Assembly (NCBI RefSeq): GCF_003667315.2
Contig: NZ_RCTZ02000001.1
Span: 462,043 to 526,042 of the forward strand
DNA length: 64,000 nucleotides
Reading direction: 5' to 3'
Source: Tropicibacter alexandrii
GTDB taxonomy: Bacteria > Pseudomonadota > Alphaproteobacteria > Rhodobacterales > Rhodobacteraceae
Position numbers and translations under genes: made by a program. Below the pieces are notes generated by a model that did not search any database, was not told the origin of the DNA, and worked only from the letters and a program-made list of their open reading frames with translations. Shown piece by piece: positions 1 to 8,441 of this stretch. Each line of letters begins with the position of its first letter. Positions within the stretch are counted from its first letter, which is position 1.

Positions 1-251
1 GGCGCCGCGCCCCAACCGGTCCATTGCACGCCCGCCTCGTAATAGACATTGGCCGAACCCGCCTCCTTGAGCAGCAGGTAGGATCGGCCGACATTGCTTT
101 CCTCACCCGGGGCGAGCGAGGACATGGTGCCGTCGAGCATGATGACATGGTCCACCGGGCCGCGTCGCGCACGCCATGCGGAATGGCTGGAGGCAAAGCG
201 CCGCCTCAGCCAGCCCGGTAACCACTCATTCAGCCGCGATTGCCTGTTCAT
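1..251 (-). CDS. DUF2235 family protein, N-terminal part (runs off window)
   Basis: An open frame starts at the ATG at 249-251 and continues past the left edge, giving 83 residues. It overlaps the 3' end of the upstream molybdopterin-subunit gene by 26 bases, so the two are probably co-transcribed. The motif HVIMLDGTMSSL near residue 36, followed by SNVGRSYLLL and YYEAGVQW, matches my memory of the start of DUF2235 proteins, an uncharacterised alpha/beta-hydrolase-like family. Only the N-terminus is visible, so the catalytic region and full length cannot be judged. A GTG at the overlapping ATGAGTG is in another frame and does not give this protein. Confidence 0.7.
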   Translation of the reverse strand, partial: MNRQSRLNEWLPGWLRRRFASSHSAWRARRGPVDHVIMLDGTMSSLAPGEESNVGRSYLLLKEAGSANVYYEAGVQWTGWGAA

Positions 252-2520
252 CCCTCAGCATCGCCCAAACCCGCATCGGGGTGAAGGGCATATCCACCTG
301 TTTGATCCCGCGCGCCCAAAGCGCGTCCTGCACCGCGTTGCTGACGGCGGCCAGCGCGCCGACGGTGCCCGCCTCGCCGCAGCCCTTCATCCCCATCGGG
401 TTGGCCGTCGAGGGGACCGGTTCGTAATCCAGCCCGATCATCGGCATGTCCTTGGCCCGCGGCATGGCGTAATCCATGAAGGTCGCGGTCAGCAATTGCC
501 CGTCCTCGTCATAGACGACCCGTTCGGTCAGCGCCTGCCCGATGCCCTGCGCCACCCCGCCATGGACCTGACCGGTGGCCAGCATCGGGTTGATCAGGTT
601 GCCGAAATCGTCGACCACGTTGTAGCGGTCCACCACCGTGACGCCGGTATCCGGGTCGATCTCGACCTCGGCGATGTGGCAACCGTTGGGATAGGACCGG
701 CCCGGCAGCGTCGCCCGCGTCTGCCATGTCAGCAGGTCGGCCCGCCCGGCATCCCGCGCCATTTGCGCGACCTCCAGCATGGTGGGCGTCAGGTTCGACC
801 CCTCCGCGCGGAATCGTTCGTCGTCGAAGGTCACATTCTCGGGCGAAACGCCCATTTCACCTGCCAGAAACTCCGAAAAGCCGGTGACGATCTCGGACAC
901 GGCCTGCAAGGTCACGTTGGTCTGCGTCGTGACCGAGCGCGACCCGCCGGTGCCGCCGCCCACGGCGATCAGGTCGCTGTCGCCTTGGATCACCTCGATC
1001 CGGTCGGCCGGGATGCCCGACTGATCGGACAGGAACTGGCGATAGACCGTCTCATGCCCCTGCCCGTTGGACTGGGTGCCGACATAGATCCGTGCGCCGC
1101 CGTCTTCGGTAAACTCCACCTTCACATCCTCATGCGGTTGGCCGAGGATAGACTCGATGTAATAACAAATACCCAATCCGCGCAGCTTGCCTGCCGCCTC
1201 GGAGGCGGAGCGGCGCGCCGCAAAGCCCGCCATGTCCGCCTTTGTCGCGCCGTGATCCATCACCCGGGGGAAATCGCCCACATCGTAGGTTTCGCCCGTG
1301 ACGGTCTTGTACGGGAAGCTCTTGATGAAGTTGATCCGGCGCAGCTCCATCGGATCGACGCCCAGCTCGCGCGCCGCGCGGTCCATGACGCGTTCCAGCA
1401 CGTAGATCGCCTCGGGGCGCCCGGCGCCGCGATAGGCGTCGACCTGCGTGGTGTTGGTGTAGAACCCTTCGGCACGCATATACGCCGTCTGGATGTCATA
1501 CGTCCCGGTCAGGACGCGCGCGAACAGGAAGGACTGGATCATTTGCCCGAAATGCGAGTTATACGCGCCAAGATTGCTGCGCGTATGCACCCGGTAGGCG
1601 GTGATCCGGTTGTCCTCGTCAAAGGCCAGTTCCGCCAGCGTCACCAGATCGCGCCCGGCATTGTCGGTCAGCATCGCCTCGGTCCGGTCGGCCATCCATG
1701 CGACGGGCTTGCCCAGCGTCTTGGCGGCAAAGGCCACGGCGAAGTAATCCGGATAGGGGAAGCTTTTCATGCCGAAACCGCCGCCCACATCGGGATGGGT
1801 GACGCGGATATTCTCAGGCTCCAGGCCAAAGACCCGGGCCAGTTCGCCCTTCATCCCCCAGACGCCCTGCCCGCCAAAGGACAGGTGCAGGCGCGTGCCG
1901 TCCCATTCGGCGAAACAGCCGCGCGGCTCCATCGAGTTGGCGATGATGCGGTTGTCCCCGACCTCCAGCGACACGGTGCGCGCGGCGGCGTCGAAAGCGG
2001 CGTTGGTCGCCTCCTCGTCGCCGATGCCGTAATCATAGGCGCGGTTGTCGGGGGCCTCGGGGTGAATCGTCTCGCCGCCCGCGCCGGTGTCGAGCTTGGC
2101 GGGCAGGTCGTCATAGTCGAACTCGATCAGTTCGGCGGCGTCCTTGGCCTGCTGCAGGCTGTCGGCCACGATGATGGCGACCGGCTCCCCGACGAAGCGC
2201 ACCCGTCCCTCGGCCAGCATCGGGCGCTTGGGCGCGGCGCCCTTGGTGCCGTCACGGTTGGGCGCGCAGGTGAAGGTCATCGACGTGTCGAGCCCATCCG
2301 CCAGCATGTCCTCGGAACTGTAGACGCCATGCACGCCATCGGCGGCGCGCGCGGCGCTCAGGTCCAGCCCGGTGATCGTGGCATGCGCCACCGGCGAGCG
2401 GAACATGTAGGCCACCAGCGCGCCCTCGGGAAAGGCATCCTGCATATAGCGCCCGTGCCCCGTCAGGAACCGCTGATCCTCGATCCTCGTAACCGGTTGG
2501 CTCTTGCCGAACTTTTCCAT
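226..2520 (-). CDS. Molybdopterin-binding subunit of xanthine/CO dehydrogenase family (form II CoxL-like)
   Basis: This 764-residue protein has the length and N-terminal FLTGHGRYMQD motif of CoxL/XdhB-type large subunits, which carry the molybdopterin cytosine dinucleotide cofactor and hydroxylate a substrate such as an aldehyde or N-heterocycle. The motif AYRGAGR, about residue 360, is the form II signature; true CO dehydrogenases (form I) have AYXCSFR, so CO oxidation is not indicated. GQGHETVYRQ and KGCGEAGTVG near the C-terminus are typical Moco contacts. A GAGGG site lies about 7 bases before the ATG. No FAD-binding (CoxM) or 2Fe-2S (CoxS) gene is adjacent on the 5' side, and a DUF2235 gene overlaps the 3' end, so partners must lie elsewhere. 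Substrate unknown. Confidence 0.9.
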   Translation of the reverse strand: MEKFGKSQPVTRIEDQRFLTGHGRYMQDAFPEGALVAYMFRSPVAHATITGLDLSAARAADGVHGVYSSEDMLADGLDTSMTFTCAPNRDGTKGAAPKRPMLAEGRVRFVGEPVAIIVADSLQQAKDAAELIEFDYDDLPAKLDTGAGGETIHPEAPDNRAYDYGIGDEEATNAAFDAAARTVSLEVGDNRIIANSMEPRGCFAEWDGTRLHLSFGGQGVWGMKGELARVFGLEPENIRVTHPDVGGGFGMKSFPYPDYFAVAFAAKTLGKPVAWMADRTEAMLTDNAGRDLVTLAELAFDEDNRITAYRVHTRSNLGAYNSHFGQMIQSFLFARVLTGTYDIQTAYMRAEGFYTNTTQVDAYRGAGRPEAIYVLERVMDRAARELGVDPMELRRINFIKSFPYKTVTGETYDVGDFPRVMDHGATKADMAGFAARRSASEAAGKLRGLGICYYIESILGQPHEDVKVEFTEDGGARIYVGTQSNGQGHETVYRQFLSDQSGIPADRIEVIQGDSDLIAVGGGTGGSRSVTTQTNVTLQAVSEIVTGFSEFLAGEMGVSPENVTFDDERFRAEGSNLTPTMLEVAQMARDAGRADLLTWQTRATLPGRSYPNGCHIAEVEIDPDTGVTVVDRYNVVDDFGNLINPMLATGQVHGGVAQGIGQALTERVVYDEDGQLLTATFMDYAMPRAKDMPMIGLDYEPVPSTANPMGMKGCGEAGTVGALAAVSNAVQDALWARGIKQVDMPFTPMRVWAMLRDEQAIAAE

Positions 2521-2586
2521 GGTGCTGCCCTCGCGCTGTACGTCTCGGGGCGGACTGTAGCGGTCAAGTCCGGGTTGTCCAGACGC

Positions 2587-3705
2587 TCAGCGCGTCAAAA
2601 CCACCACGCTCTGAACACCATAGCCGTTGAAGCGCGTGGCAAGGGTGGAGGAATAGGCCCCGCAGGCGCCAAAGATCAGGTAATCGCCCTCGGACAGGTC
2701 GCCCGGCAGCGGCACGCGCTCGGACAGCCGGTCGAGACTGTCGCAGGTCGGGCCAAAGACGGTCATGTCGCGCGGGCGGCCGTGACGCGGCGCGCCTTCG
2801 GGCGAAATGGCCCGGATGCGGCCCGCAGGGCCAAGGTCGCGCCATTCGCTCAGGCCGCCATAGATGCCGTCATTCAGAAAGACCGCCGCCTCGTCGAGGC
2901 CCTTGACCCGCAGCGCCAGATCGTGGCTTTCGGCCACCATGGCGCGGCCCGGCTCGCAGACCAGCGGCGGGACCGTGTCAAAGGCGGCCTGTGCGGCGGT
3001 GCGGATGGCGTCGAAGATGGCGTGCAGGTCCGGCGCGTCGCCGTCCCGGTGCGCGGGAAAGCCGCCGCCCACGTTCAGCCGGTGCAGGCGGATGCCCGTC
3101 TCGCGCGCGATCTGTCCCGCCGCCTCGATATAGCGCACCCAAGCGCGCGGATCGGGGCATTGCGTGCCGGGATGAAAGGTGATCGACGGCTTGCCGCCGC
3201 GCTCGACGACCTGTCGCAGCAGCTGCGCCACCGCCTCGGGACCGGCACCGAATTTCGAGCCGAAATCATAGACGGCCCCGGCGACGGGCAGCTTGAGCCT
3301 GACGGCAATCTCCAGGCCCTCGATCTGGCCGAGCTTGTCCAGCTCGCTTGCGCGGTCGACCGACCAGCTGACACAGCCAAAGCGCCGGGCCTGCGCGATC
3401 TCGCGCCGCGAGCGGACGGGGTTGTGGTAATGCAGGCGCGCCTGAGGCGCGACCGCGCGCACCAGCGCCATTTCCTCGGGCGAGGCCACGTCGAACGCCG
3501 TCATGCCGCCCCGCGCCAGTTCCGCCAGAACGGCGCGGTCCGGGTTGGCCTTTACCGCATAGGTCACCTCGCCCGGGAAGGCGCGGAATTGCGCCTGCGC
3601 CCGGCGCAAGCGGGCCGGGTCGAAGAACAGGATCGGCTCGTCCGGGCGTTCCTGCGCCAGCCAGTGGGCCGGGTCCGACTGTAATGCCTGTTGCAATCCC
3701 ATCAT
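2587..3705 (-). CDS. Type III PLP-dependent ornithine/lysine decarboxylase
   Basis: This 372-residue protein is an alanine-racemase-fold decarboxylase that forms putrescine or cadaverine. Visible motifs are the PLP lysine in YAVKANPD near residue 50, FDVASPEE, the glycine-rich VGGGFPAH, CEPGRAMVAE, and GPTCDSLD, whose Cys-Asp pair is the active-site element donated across the dimer. A longer frame opens at 3774, but AGGAGCGC lies just before the ATG at 3703-3705, so I start there. The gene is divergent from an Lrp/AsnC regulator that probably controls it. HPGTQC replaces the usual HVGSQ motif. Ornithine is the likeliest substrate, but lysine cannot be excluded. Confidence 0.88.
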   Translation of the reverse strand: MMGLQQALQSDPAHWLAQERPDEPILFFDPARLRRAQAQFRAFPGEVTYAVKANPDRAVLAELARGGMTAFDVASPEEMALVRAVAPQARLHYHNPVRSRREIAQARRFGCVSWSVDRASELDKLGQIEGLEIAVRLKLPVAGAVYDFGSKFGAGPEAVAQLLRQVVERGGKPSITFHPGTQCPDPRAWVRYIEAAGQIARETGIRLHRLNVGGGFPAHRDGDAPDLHAIFDAIRTAAQAAFDTVPPLVCEPGRAMVAESHDLALRVKGLDEAAVFLNDGIYGGLSEWRDLGPAGRIRAISPEGAPRHGRPRDMTVFGPTCDSLDRLSERVPLPGDLSEGDYLIFGACGAYSSTLATRFNGYGVQSVVVLTR

Positions 3706-3759
3706 GCGCTCCTGTTCTGCTCTGCATAAAGGGTGCGGCAGGAAAAGCTCGAAATCACG

Positions 3760-3773
3760 TGGCAAATCTGCCA
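3760..3773. promoter_or_regulatory. Candidate Lrp operator between decarboxylase and lrp
   Basis: The inverted repeat TGGCA-AATC-TGCCA lies in the 100-base gap between the divergent decarboxylase and Lrp/AsnC genes. Its position suits a shared operator. The assignment is inference from location and symmetry only. Confidence 0.35.
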
Positions 3774-3805
3774 ATCTGACTCATGATTTTCGACACATCG
3801 CAGGG

Positions 3806-4246
3806 ATGATCATGCAAACCGACGAAACCGACCGCGCGCTGATCGCGGCCCTGTCCGAGAATGCCCGCCTGCCGGTGGCCGATCTGGCCCGGCGGCTGGG
3901 GATCGCGCGCACCACGGTGCAGGCCCGGATCGACCGGCTGGTCGAGCGCGGGCTGATCGCGGGCTTCACCCTGCGGCGCGGGCCGGGCCTGCGCCCGCCC
4001 TTGCGCGCCACGGTTCTGATCAGCGTCGAGCCGCGTGCCACACCCGCCGTGCTGGACCGGCTGCGGTCGATGCCGCAGGTCGATTGCGTGCACACCACCT
4101 CGGGGCGGTTCGATCTGATCGCGCAACTGGCGGCGGAGGATACCGAGGTGCTGGATCAGTGCCTCGACCGGATCGGCGAGGCCAAGGGCGTGCGCAGCAG
4201 CGAAAGCCTGATCCACCTGAGTACGAAAATCGACCGAAGCGCCTGA
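3806..4246 (+). CDS. Lrp/AsnC family transcriptional regulator
   Basis: This 146-residue regulator has an N-terminal winged helix-turn-helix (TDETDRALIAAL, then ARRLGIARTTVQARIDRL) and a C-terminal RAM effector-binding domain ending LIHLSTKID. Such proteins are dimers or octamers that respond to amino acids. Its divergent placement 100 bases from the ornithine/lysine decarboxylase suggests that it senses an amino acid substrate or a polyamine and controls that gene. ATGs at 3806 and 3812 are both possible; the longer frame opening at 3704 would run into the decarboxylase gene. A 26 bp palindromic repeat follows the stop codon directly. Confidence 0.9.
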   Translation: MIMQTDETDRALIAALSENARLPVADLARRLGIARTTVQARIDRLVERGLIAGFTLRRGPGLRPPLRATVLISVEPRATPAVLDRLRSMPQVDCVHTTSGRFDLIAQLAAEDTEVLDQCLDRIGEAKGVRSSESLIHLSTKIDRSA

Positions 4247-4248
4247 AA

Positions 4249-4274
4249 GTAGGATGGGTGATCACCCATCCTAC
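4249..4274. repeat. 26 bp dispersed palindrome, copy 1 of 5
   Basis: A perfect palindrome with arm GTAGGATGGGTG and centre TGATCA lies between the convergent lrp and yciB genes, two bases after the lrp stop codon. Identical copies occur at 28374, 42103 and 53077, and a variant at 27692. It could act as a bidirectional hairpin terminator or a REP-like element. Confidence 0.9.
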
Positions 4275-4280
4275 TCCGGG

Positions 4281-4892
4281 TCACTCCTCGTCCTCTTCCA
4301 GCGCATAGCGCTTGAAGAGCCCGCCCTGGAACAGGAAGAAGCCGAAGATCGCAATCGTCAGACCGAAGGTCTTGAACGTCACCCACATGTCGGTGCTCTG
4401 CGTCCGCCAAACCAACTCGTTCAGCACCGCGAGACCGAAGAAGAACAACGTGATCCGCTTGGTCAGGATCATCCAGCCTTCGTGCTGCAGGGGCATCATC
4501 CCCTCCATCACCTTTTCTAGCCAGCTTTCGCCCCGCATCAAGCCCACGGTCAGCGCGCCACCGAACAGCAGGTAGATCAGCGTCGGCTTCATCTTGAAGA
4601 ACCGCTCGTCGTTCAGCCAGACCGACAGCCCGCCAAACACCACGATCAGCACGGCCGTGACCACCTGCATGAGGCTGAGATGGCCGGTCAGCTTCCACAG
4701 CAGGCCCATGCAGAGCAGAAAGACCGGGATGAACCCGGCCGTCACGACGATGAACCCCTTGTAGTCGGTGCCCCCGATGGTGAAGACATCGTCCTTCAGC
4801 CACAGGTAGGCCACGAAAAAGGCCAGCACCGGGCCCAGTTCCAACGCCGATTTCAGCTTGGGGTCGATCTTGTTCGGGGTGTTCTCGGTCAT
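4281..4892 (-). CDS. yciB: Inner membrane-spanning protein YciB (septation protein A)
   Basis: This 203-residue protein has about five hydrophobic segments and the family features LELGPVLAFF near the start, VLNELVWR, and WVTFKTFGL near the end. YciB/IspZ proteins sit in the inner membrane and are linked to cell division and envelope synthesis. I start at the ATG at 4890-4892, which follows GGGAGG by five bases. A longer frame to 4943 adds 17 residues without homology. The acidic tail EEDEE is common in alphaproteobacterial members. Confidence 0.92.
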   Translation of the reverse strand: MTENTPNKIDPKLKSALELGPVLAFFVAYLWLKDDVFTIGGTDYKGFIVVTAGFIPVFLLCMGLLWKLTGHLSLMQVVTAVLIVVFGGLSVWLNDERFFKMKPTLIYLLFGGALTVGLMRGESWLEKVMEGMMPLQHEGWMILTKRITLFFFGLAVLNELVWRTQSTDMWVTFKTFGLTIAIFGFFLFQGGLFKRYALEEDEE

Positions 4893-4947
4893 GCGGCCTC
4901 CCTTGGCTGGCGCTGAGATAGGCGCTGATGCGCCCGGGCGCAATGCG

Positions 4948-6936
4948 CTACTCGCCCAACACGGTCAGCGCACCGACAAGGATGGTCGCCAGAACGAACC
5001 CGGCGATGCGCTGGAAGTGAAAGAAACTGCGCGTCAACGGGCGCACATGGGTGATCTCGCCATGGCGCGGATGCGGGTCCATCAGCGGAATGGCGTTTTC
5101 CAGCGAATACCAGAAACAGTCCGTCAGGCTTTCCTCGCGCAGCATGATGCTGCGCCGCGCGATCACCGCCCCCGCCAGCACCAGCGCGCCAAACCACCAC
5201 AGCAACCGGAACGGGTAGACGCCAAAACCCACCACCGCCATCCATAGCCATTCGCCAAGGCTGACAAAGGGTTGGCCCTGCCGTGTTTCCATCCGGTGAA
5301 GGTGGCGGGCATAGGCGACCCGAGCCGCCGCCATCTCGGCCCCCAGATCCTCCAGCACGGTTTCCAGCTGCCGGAAGGGTTGCGGCACGTAGCCCAACCC
5401 TTTGGGCCGCGCGCCCTCGATCCAGTCGATCAAGACCGGCGCGTGAATCTGACCGGGGTGAAAACCGCCATCGCGCCATGCCCCGCCCAGCCGCGCATAG
5501 GCAAAGCCTGACAGGTCCACCGGCAGGCGCGTGCCATCGGCGCGCACCCAGCTTTCGGGCATGCGCGACAGCAGGCTGGTGGCGGTCGCGTTGCGCAGGA
5601 TCAGCCGCGCCTCCCCGGCCCAGATCGGGTCCGCCTCGCCCACCCGCAGCACCAGCGCGTTCATCGCCGCATCGGTCAGGTCGGCGCGCTCGGCAATCTG
5701 CGCCGCCCCCAACAGCACGTCGCCTTCGATCTGCGCCGCTGGCATGTCCAGCTGTGCAACTTCGCTGCCCTCCCCCAGCACAAAATCGCCCCCGACCTGC
5801 GCCCGCGCTGCGTCGAACTGACCCGGCACCCGCACGCCACGCGCCCGGACCGAGCCGCCGATCACCGCACCAGTCAGGTCTGCGCCTGAATGCAGAACCG
5901 TATCGCGCAGGAACAGACTGTCGCCCAGCTCCATCAGGTCGGCGTTCAACAGCCCGTGGAAGGTGCTGCCGCTGGCGCTGAGCTGCCCGCCGATCATGGC
6001 CCCCAGCAGGTCGACGCGCTGGAACTCTGCCCCTTCGCGGAGAAAGGCGCTTTCGCCCACCTCCAGCCGGTCGGCGTTGAACAAGCCCTCGAAGCGCGAC
6101 CCGCTGACCGACAGCCGCCGCGCAACCTTGACCCCCAGCAGATCGACGCGCTGGTAGACGCCGCCATGGCGCATCAACAGATCGATTCCGATCTCGGTGC
6201 CATCCGCGTCGAACTGGCCGGAAAACCGCGCGCCGCTGGCGTCAAGCGTGCCGCCGATGCGCGCACGCAACAGGCTGAGCGTGCCGATCTGGGCACCGGC
6301 ATCCAACAGCAGGTCGCTGCCGATGGCGATCCGATCGGCGGCGATAACACCGGCCACGCGGGCGCTGGTGGCCACCAGACTGCCGCCGATCTGCGCATGG
6401 TTCAGGTCGATCCCGTCGGCCACGGTCCCCACAAGCGACAGGTCGCCGCCCAGCCGCAAGCCCGGCGCGGCCAGCCGCGCGGCGCCCAGATCGCTGCCAT
6501 CCAGCGCCAGCCCGCGCGACAGGTCAGCGCGCGTCAGGTCCAGACCCTCGGGCATCCGGCTGCGACGCAGACCCAGTGCCACGCCCAGCGTTGTCTCGGA
6601 CAGGTCCAGCCGACCCTCGATGCGGGCGCAGCGCAGCGCGACCACCGGGCGCGGCAGGGCTTGGACATACTCCGCCGAGGTGACCATCTCGCGCAGGAGC
6701 CGCGCGCGGATCACCCGCGCCTGCGGCCAGCCCTCCTGCGCGCGCATCGCGGCACAGCCTGCGCCGTCATCGGCACCCGCCGTCTGGCGCAAGTCCGCCA
6801 CCTGCCCGGCACAGACCTGCCCCCAGACAAAGCGTTCGGCGCGGTTGACCCAATCCGGCGGGGCGACGGCACAGCCTTGGGCCTGCACCGCAAGCGGCGC
6901 GCAAAACATGAGGACAATCAGGCAAAATCGGATCAT
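4948..6936 (-). CDS. Secreted/membrane beta-helix protein with 44-residue tandem repeats
   Basis: This 662-residue protein begins with a signal peptide ending AVQAQG. Residues of roughly 140 to 410 form at least five tandem 44-residue units with matching positions, each opening like GLFNADRLEVG and ending like IGGQLSASGSTF, as expected for a right-handed beta-helix related to pentapeptide-repeat proteins. After a non-repetitive linker, two hydrophobic segments follow (WLWMAVVGFGVYPF to GALVLAGAVIA, and IAGFVLATILVGALTV), with CFWYSLENAIPL between them. That gives an outward-facing helix anchored by C-terminal membrane segments. The region between them loosely resembles a pore loop but lacks a potassium filter. 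Function not known. It lies downstream of an EamA transporter on the same strand. Confidence 0.75.
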   Translation of the reverse strand: MIRFCLIVLMFCAPLAVQAQGCAVAPPDWVNRAERFVWGQVCAGQVADLRQTAGADDGAGCAAMRAQEGWPQARVIRARLLREMVTSAEYVQALPRPVVALRCARIEGRLDLSETTLGVALGLRRSRMPEGLDLTRADLSRGLALDGSDLGAARLAAPGLRLGGDLSLVGTVADGIDLNHAQIGGSLVATSARVAGVIAADRIAIGSDLLLDAGAQIGTLSLLRARIGGTLDASGARFSGQFDADGTEIGIDLLMRHGGVYQRVDLLGVKVARRLSVSGSRFEGLFNADRLEVGESAFLREGAEFQRVDLLGAMIGGQLSASGSTFHGLLNADLMELGDSLFLRDTVLHSGADLTGAVIGGSVRARGVRVPGQFDAARAQVGGDFVLGEGSEVAQLDMPAAQIEGDVLLGAAQIAERADLTDAAMNALVLRVGEADPIWAGEARLILRNATATSLLSRMPESWVRADGTRLPVDLSGFAYARLGGAWRDGGFHPGQIHAPVLIDWIEGARPKGLGYVPQPFRQLETVLEDLGAEMAAARVAYARHLHRMETRQGQPFVSLGEWLWMAVVGFGVYPFRLLWWFGALVLAGAVIARRSIMLREESLTDCFWYSLENAIPLMDPHPRHGEITHVRPLTRSFFHFQRIAGFVLATILVGALTVLGE

Positions 6937-6972
6937 GGCGGGTAACGGGAATTCGGTTCAATCCCCTGTCTT

Positions 6973-7875
6973 TTACCCGCCCATCTCCACGATGACAGCC
7001 CCCGCCGCGATCAAGGTCATCAGGGCGATGCGCCGGGGACCCACCGTTTCTTTCAGCACCAGCCAGCCGATCAGCGCCGCAAACACGGTCGAGGTCTCGC
7101 GCAGGACAGCCGCTTCGCCGACCTTGTCCAGCCGCGTGGCCAGCATGATGCCGCCAAAGCTGAAATAAGCGATGATCGCCCCGACAAAGCCACGCCCCAG
7201 AAGCGGGCCCAAGGTTGGCGGGTTGGGCAGGTTGCGCCACCGCAACGCGGCGGCGATGGGCATCACCCAGCCATCGAACAGGAAGAACCACGCGAGAAAG
7301 GTGAACGGGTCCGCCGTCGCCCGGATGCCGTAAGCGTCGTAAGTCGTGTAGAGCGCCACGAACAGCCCCGTCGCCACCGCAAAGATCAGCGCGCGCGACA
7401 GCGTCTCGCGCGCCTCGACAAGGTAGCGCCAGTTATACAGCGCCAGCCCGTAAATTCCCGCCAGAAGCACACCCACACCGGCCCATTGCACCAGCGTGAA
7501 ACGCTCGCCAAACACCAAAGACGCGCCGATCACCGCGAACAAGGGTCCGGTGCCGCGCACCACCGGGTAGACCACCGTATAGGCCCCCTGCGTGTAGGCC
7601 AGCGCCTGCAAGACCTTGTAGACCGTGTGGATCACCAGCGCGCCGACGAGGATGATCCACATATGCGGCTCGGGCCACGGCACGACGAAGAGGGCAAATG
7701 GCGCGGCCATCACCCCGTACATGCCGTCGATCGCGCCGCGCGAGAGCCACGGGTCGTGTCGCCCCTTTTGCAGCGCGCCAAAGGCCGCGTGCAGGAACGC
7801 CGCCATCAGCGCCAGCGCCAATGCCAGTTGATGACCGGCCTCGGTGCCTTCGAGGGAGATCAGCCAATCGCTCAT
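6973..7875 (-). CDS. EamA/DMT family transporter
   Basis: This 300-residue protein consists almost wholly of about ten hydrophobic segments in two homologous halves, the layout of drug/metabolite-superfamily EamA permeases. The halves carry related features, PVVRGTGPLFAVIGASLVFGE in the first and LRETSTVFAALIGWLVLKE in the second. Substrates of this branch cannot be told from sequence; amino acids, metabolites or quaternary amines are typical. It is divergent from an MgtC-like gene, with 77 bases between them. Confidence 0.85.
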   Translation of the reverse strand: MSDWLISLEGTEAGHQLALALALMAAFLHAAFGALQKGRHDPWLSRGAIDGMYGVMAAPFALFVVPWPEPHMWIILVGALVIHTVYKVLQALAYTQGAYTVVYPVVRGTGPLFAVIGASLVFGERFTLVQWAGVGVLLAGIYGLALYNWRYLVEARETLSRALIFAVATGLFVALYTTYDAYGIRATADPFTFLAWFFLFDGWVMPIAAALRWRNLPNPPTLGPLLGRGFVGAIIAYFSFGGIMLATRLDKVGEAAVLRETSTVFAALIGWLVLKETVGPRRIALMTLIAAGAVIVEMGG

Positions 7876-7952
7876 CTTGGCCCCGCGTCGGGAACCGGCA
7901 TCGGCAGCGGGCGGTTCCTGTCACTGACACAACGATCAGCAGGAGAGGACGC

Positions 7953-8441
7953 ATGTGGGAACAGCTTGGGCAGGAATTCGGCGGCAGCTTCTCGGTCGTT
8001 CCGGCCTCGATCGCCTTTGTGCGTCTGTCGGTGGCCGTCGTCCTCGCCGCCATCGTCGGGCTGGAACGCGAGTTGCAGGGCAAGCCTGCGGGGCTGCGCA
8101 CGCATATCCTTGTCTCCGTCGCGGCCTGCCTGTTCGTGCTTGTGGGGCGTGAATTGTCGGCGCTGGATTTCGGCTCCAGCGGTGAACAGCGCCATGACCC
8201 GCTGCGCATGATCGAAGCAGTCACCGCCGGGGTCGCTTTTCTGGCCGCCGGGGTGATCTTTACCAGTCGTGGCAGGGTTCAGAACGTGACCACCGGCGCC
8301 TCGCTGTGGCTCTGCGGTGCCATCGGCCTTGGCTGCGGGGCAGGCAGCATGGTGCTGGCGGCGCTTGCCACGGTGGTGGTCGTCGTCGTGCTGTTCGTGT
8401 TGCGGCAGGTCGAAAAACTGCTGGGCACCCACGATCGTTAA
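7953..8441 (+). CDS. MgtC/SapB family membrane protein
   Basis: This 162-residue protein has the MgtC hallmark GLERELQGKPAGLRTHILV near residue 35 followed by VAFLAAGVIF and a C-terminal run of hydrophobic residues, about four to five membrane segments in all. MgtC-like proteins are linked to magnesium limitation and to ATP synthase or envelope control. The start at 7953 has AGGAGAGG seven bases upstream. The short C-terminus means the ACT-like tail of longer family members is absent. Its last four bases overlap the convergent ftsY stop. Confidence 0.9.
   Translation: MWEQLGQEFGGSFSVVPASIAFVRLSVAVVLAAIVGLERELQGKPAGLRTHILVSVAACLFVLVGRELSALDFGSSGEQRHDPLRMIEAVTAGVAFLAAGVIFTSRGRVQNVTTGASLWLCGAIGLGCGAGSMVLAALATVVVVVVLFVLRQVEKLLGTHDR

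Noticed and set aside
94..3684. Long plus-strand open frame of 1196 codons
   Set aside because: It is antisense to the CoxL-like and decarboxylase genes, has strong arginine/histidine bias from reading GC-rich codons in reverse, and no recognisable domain.
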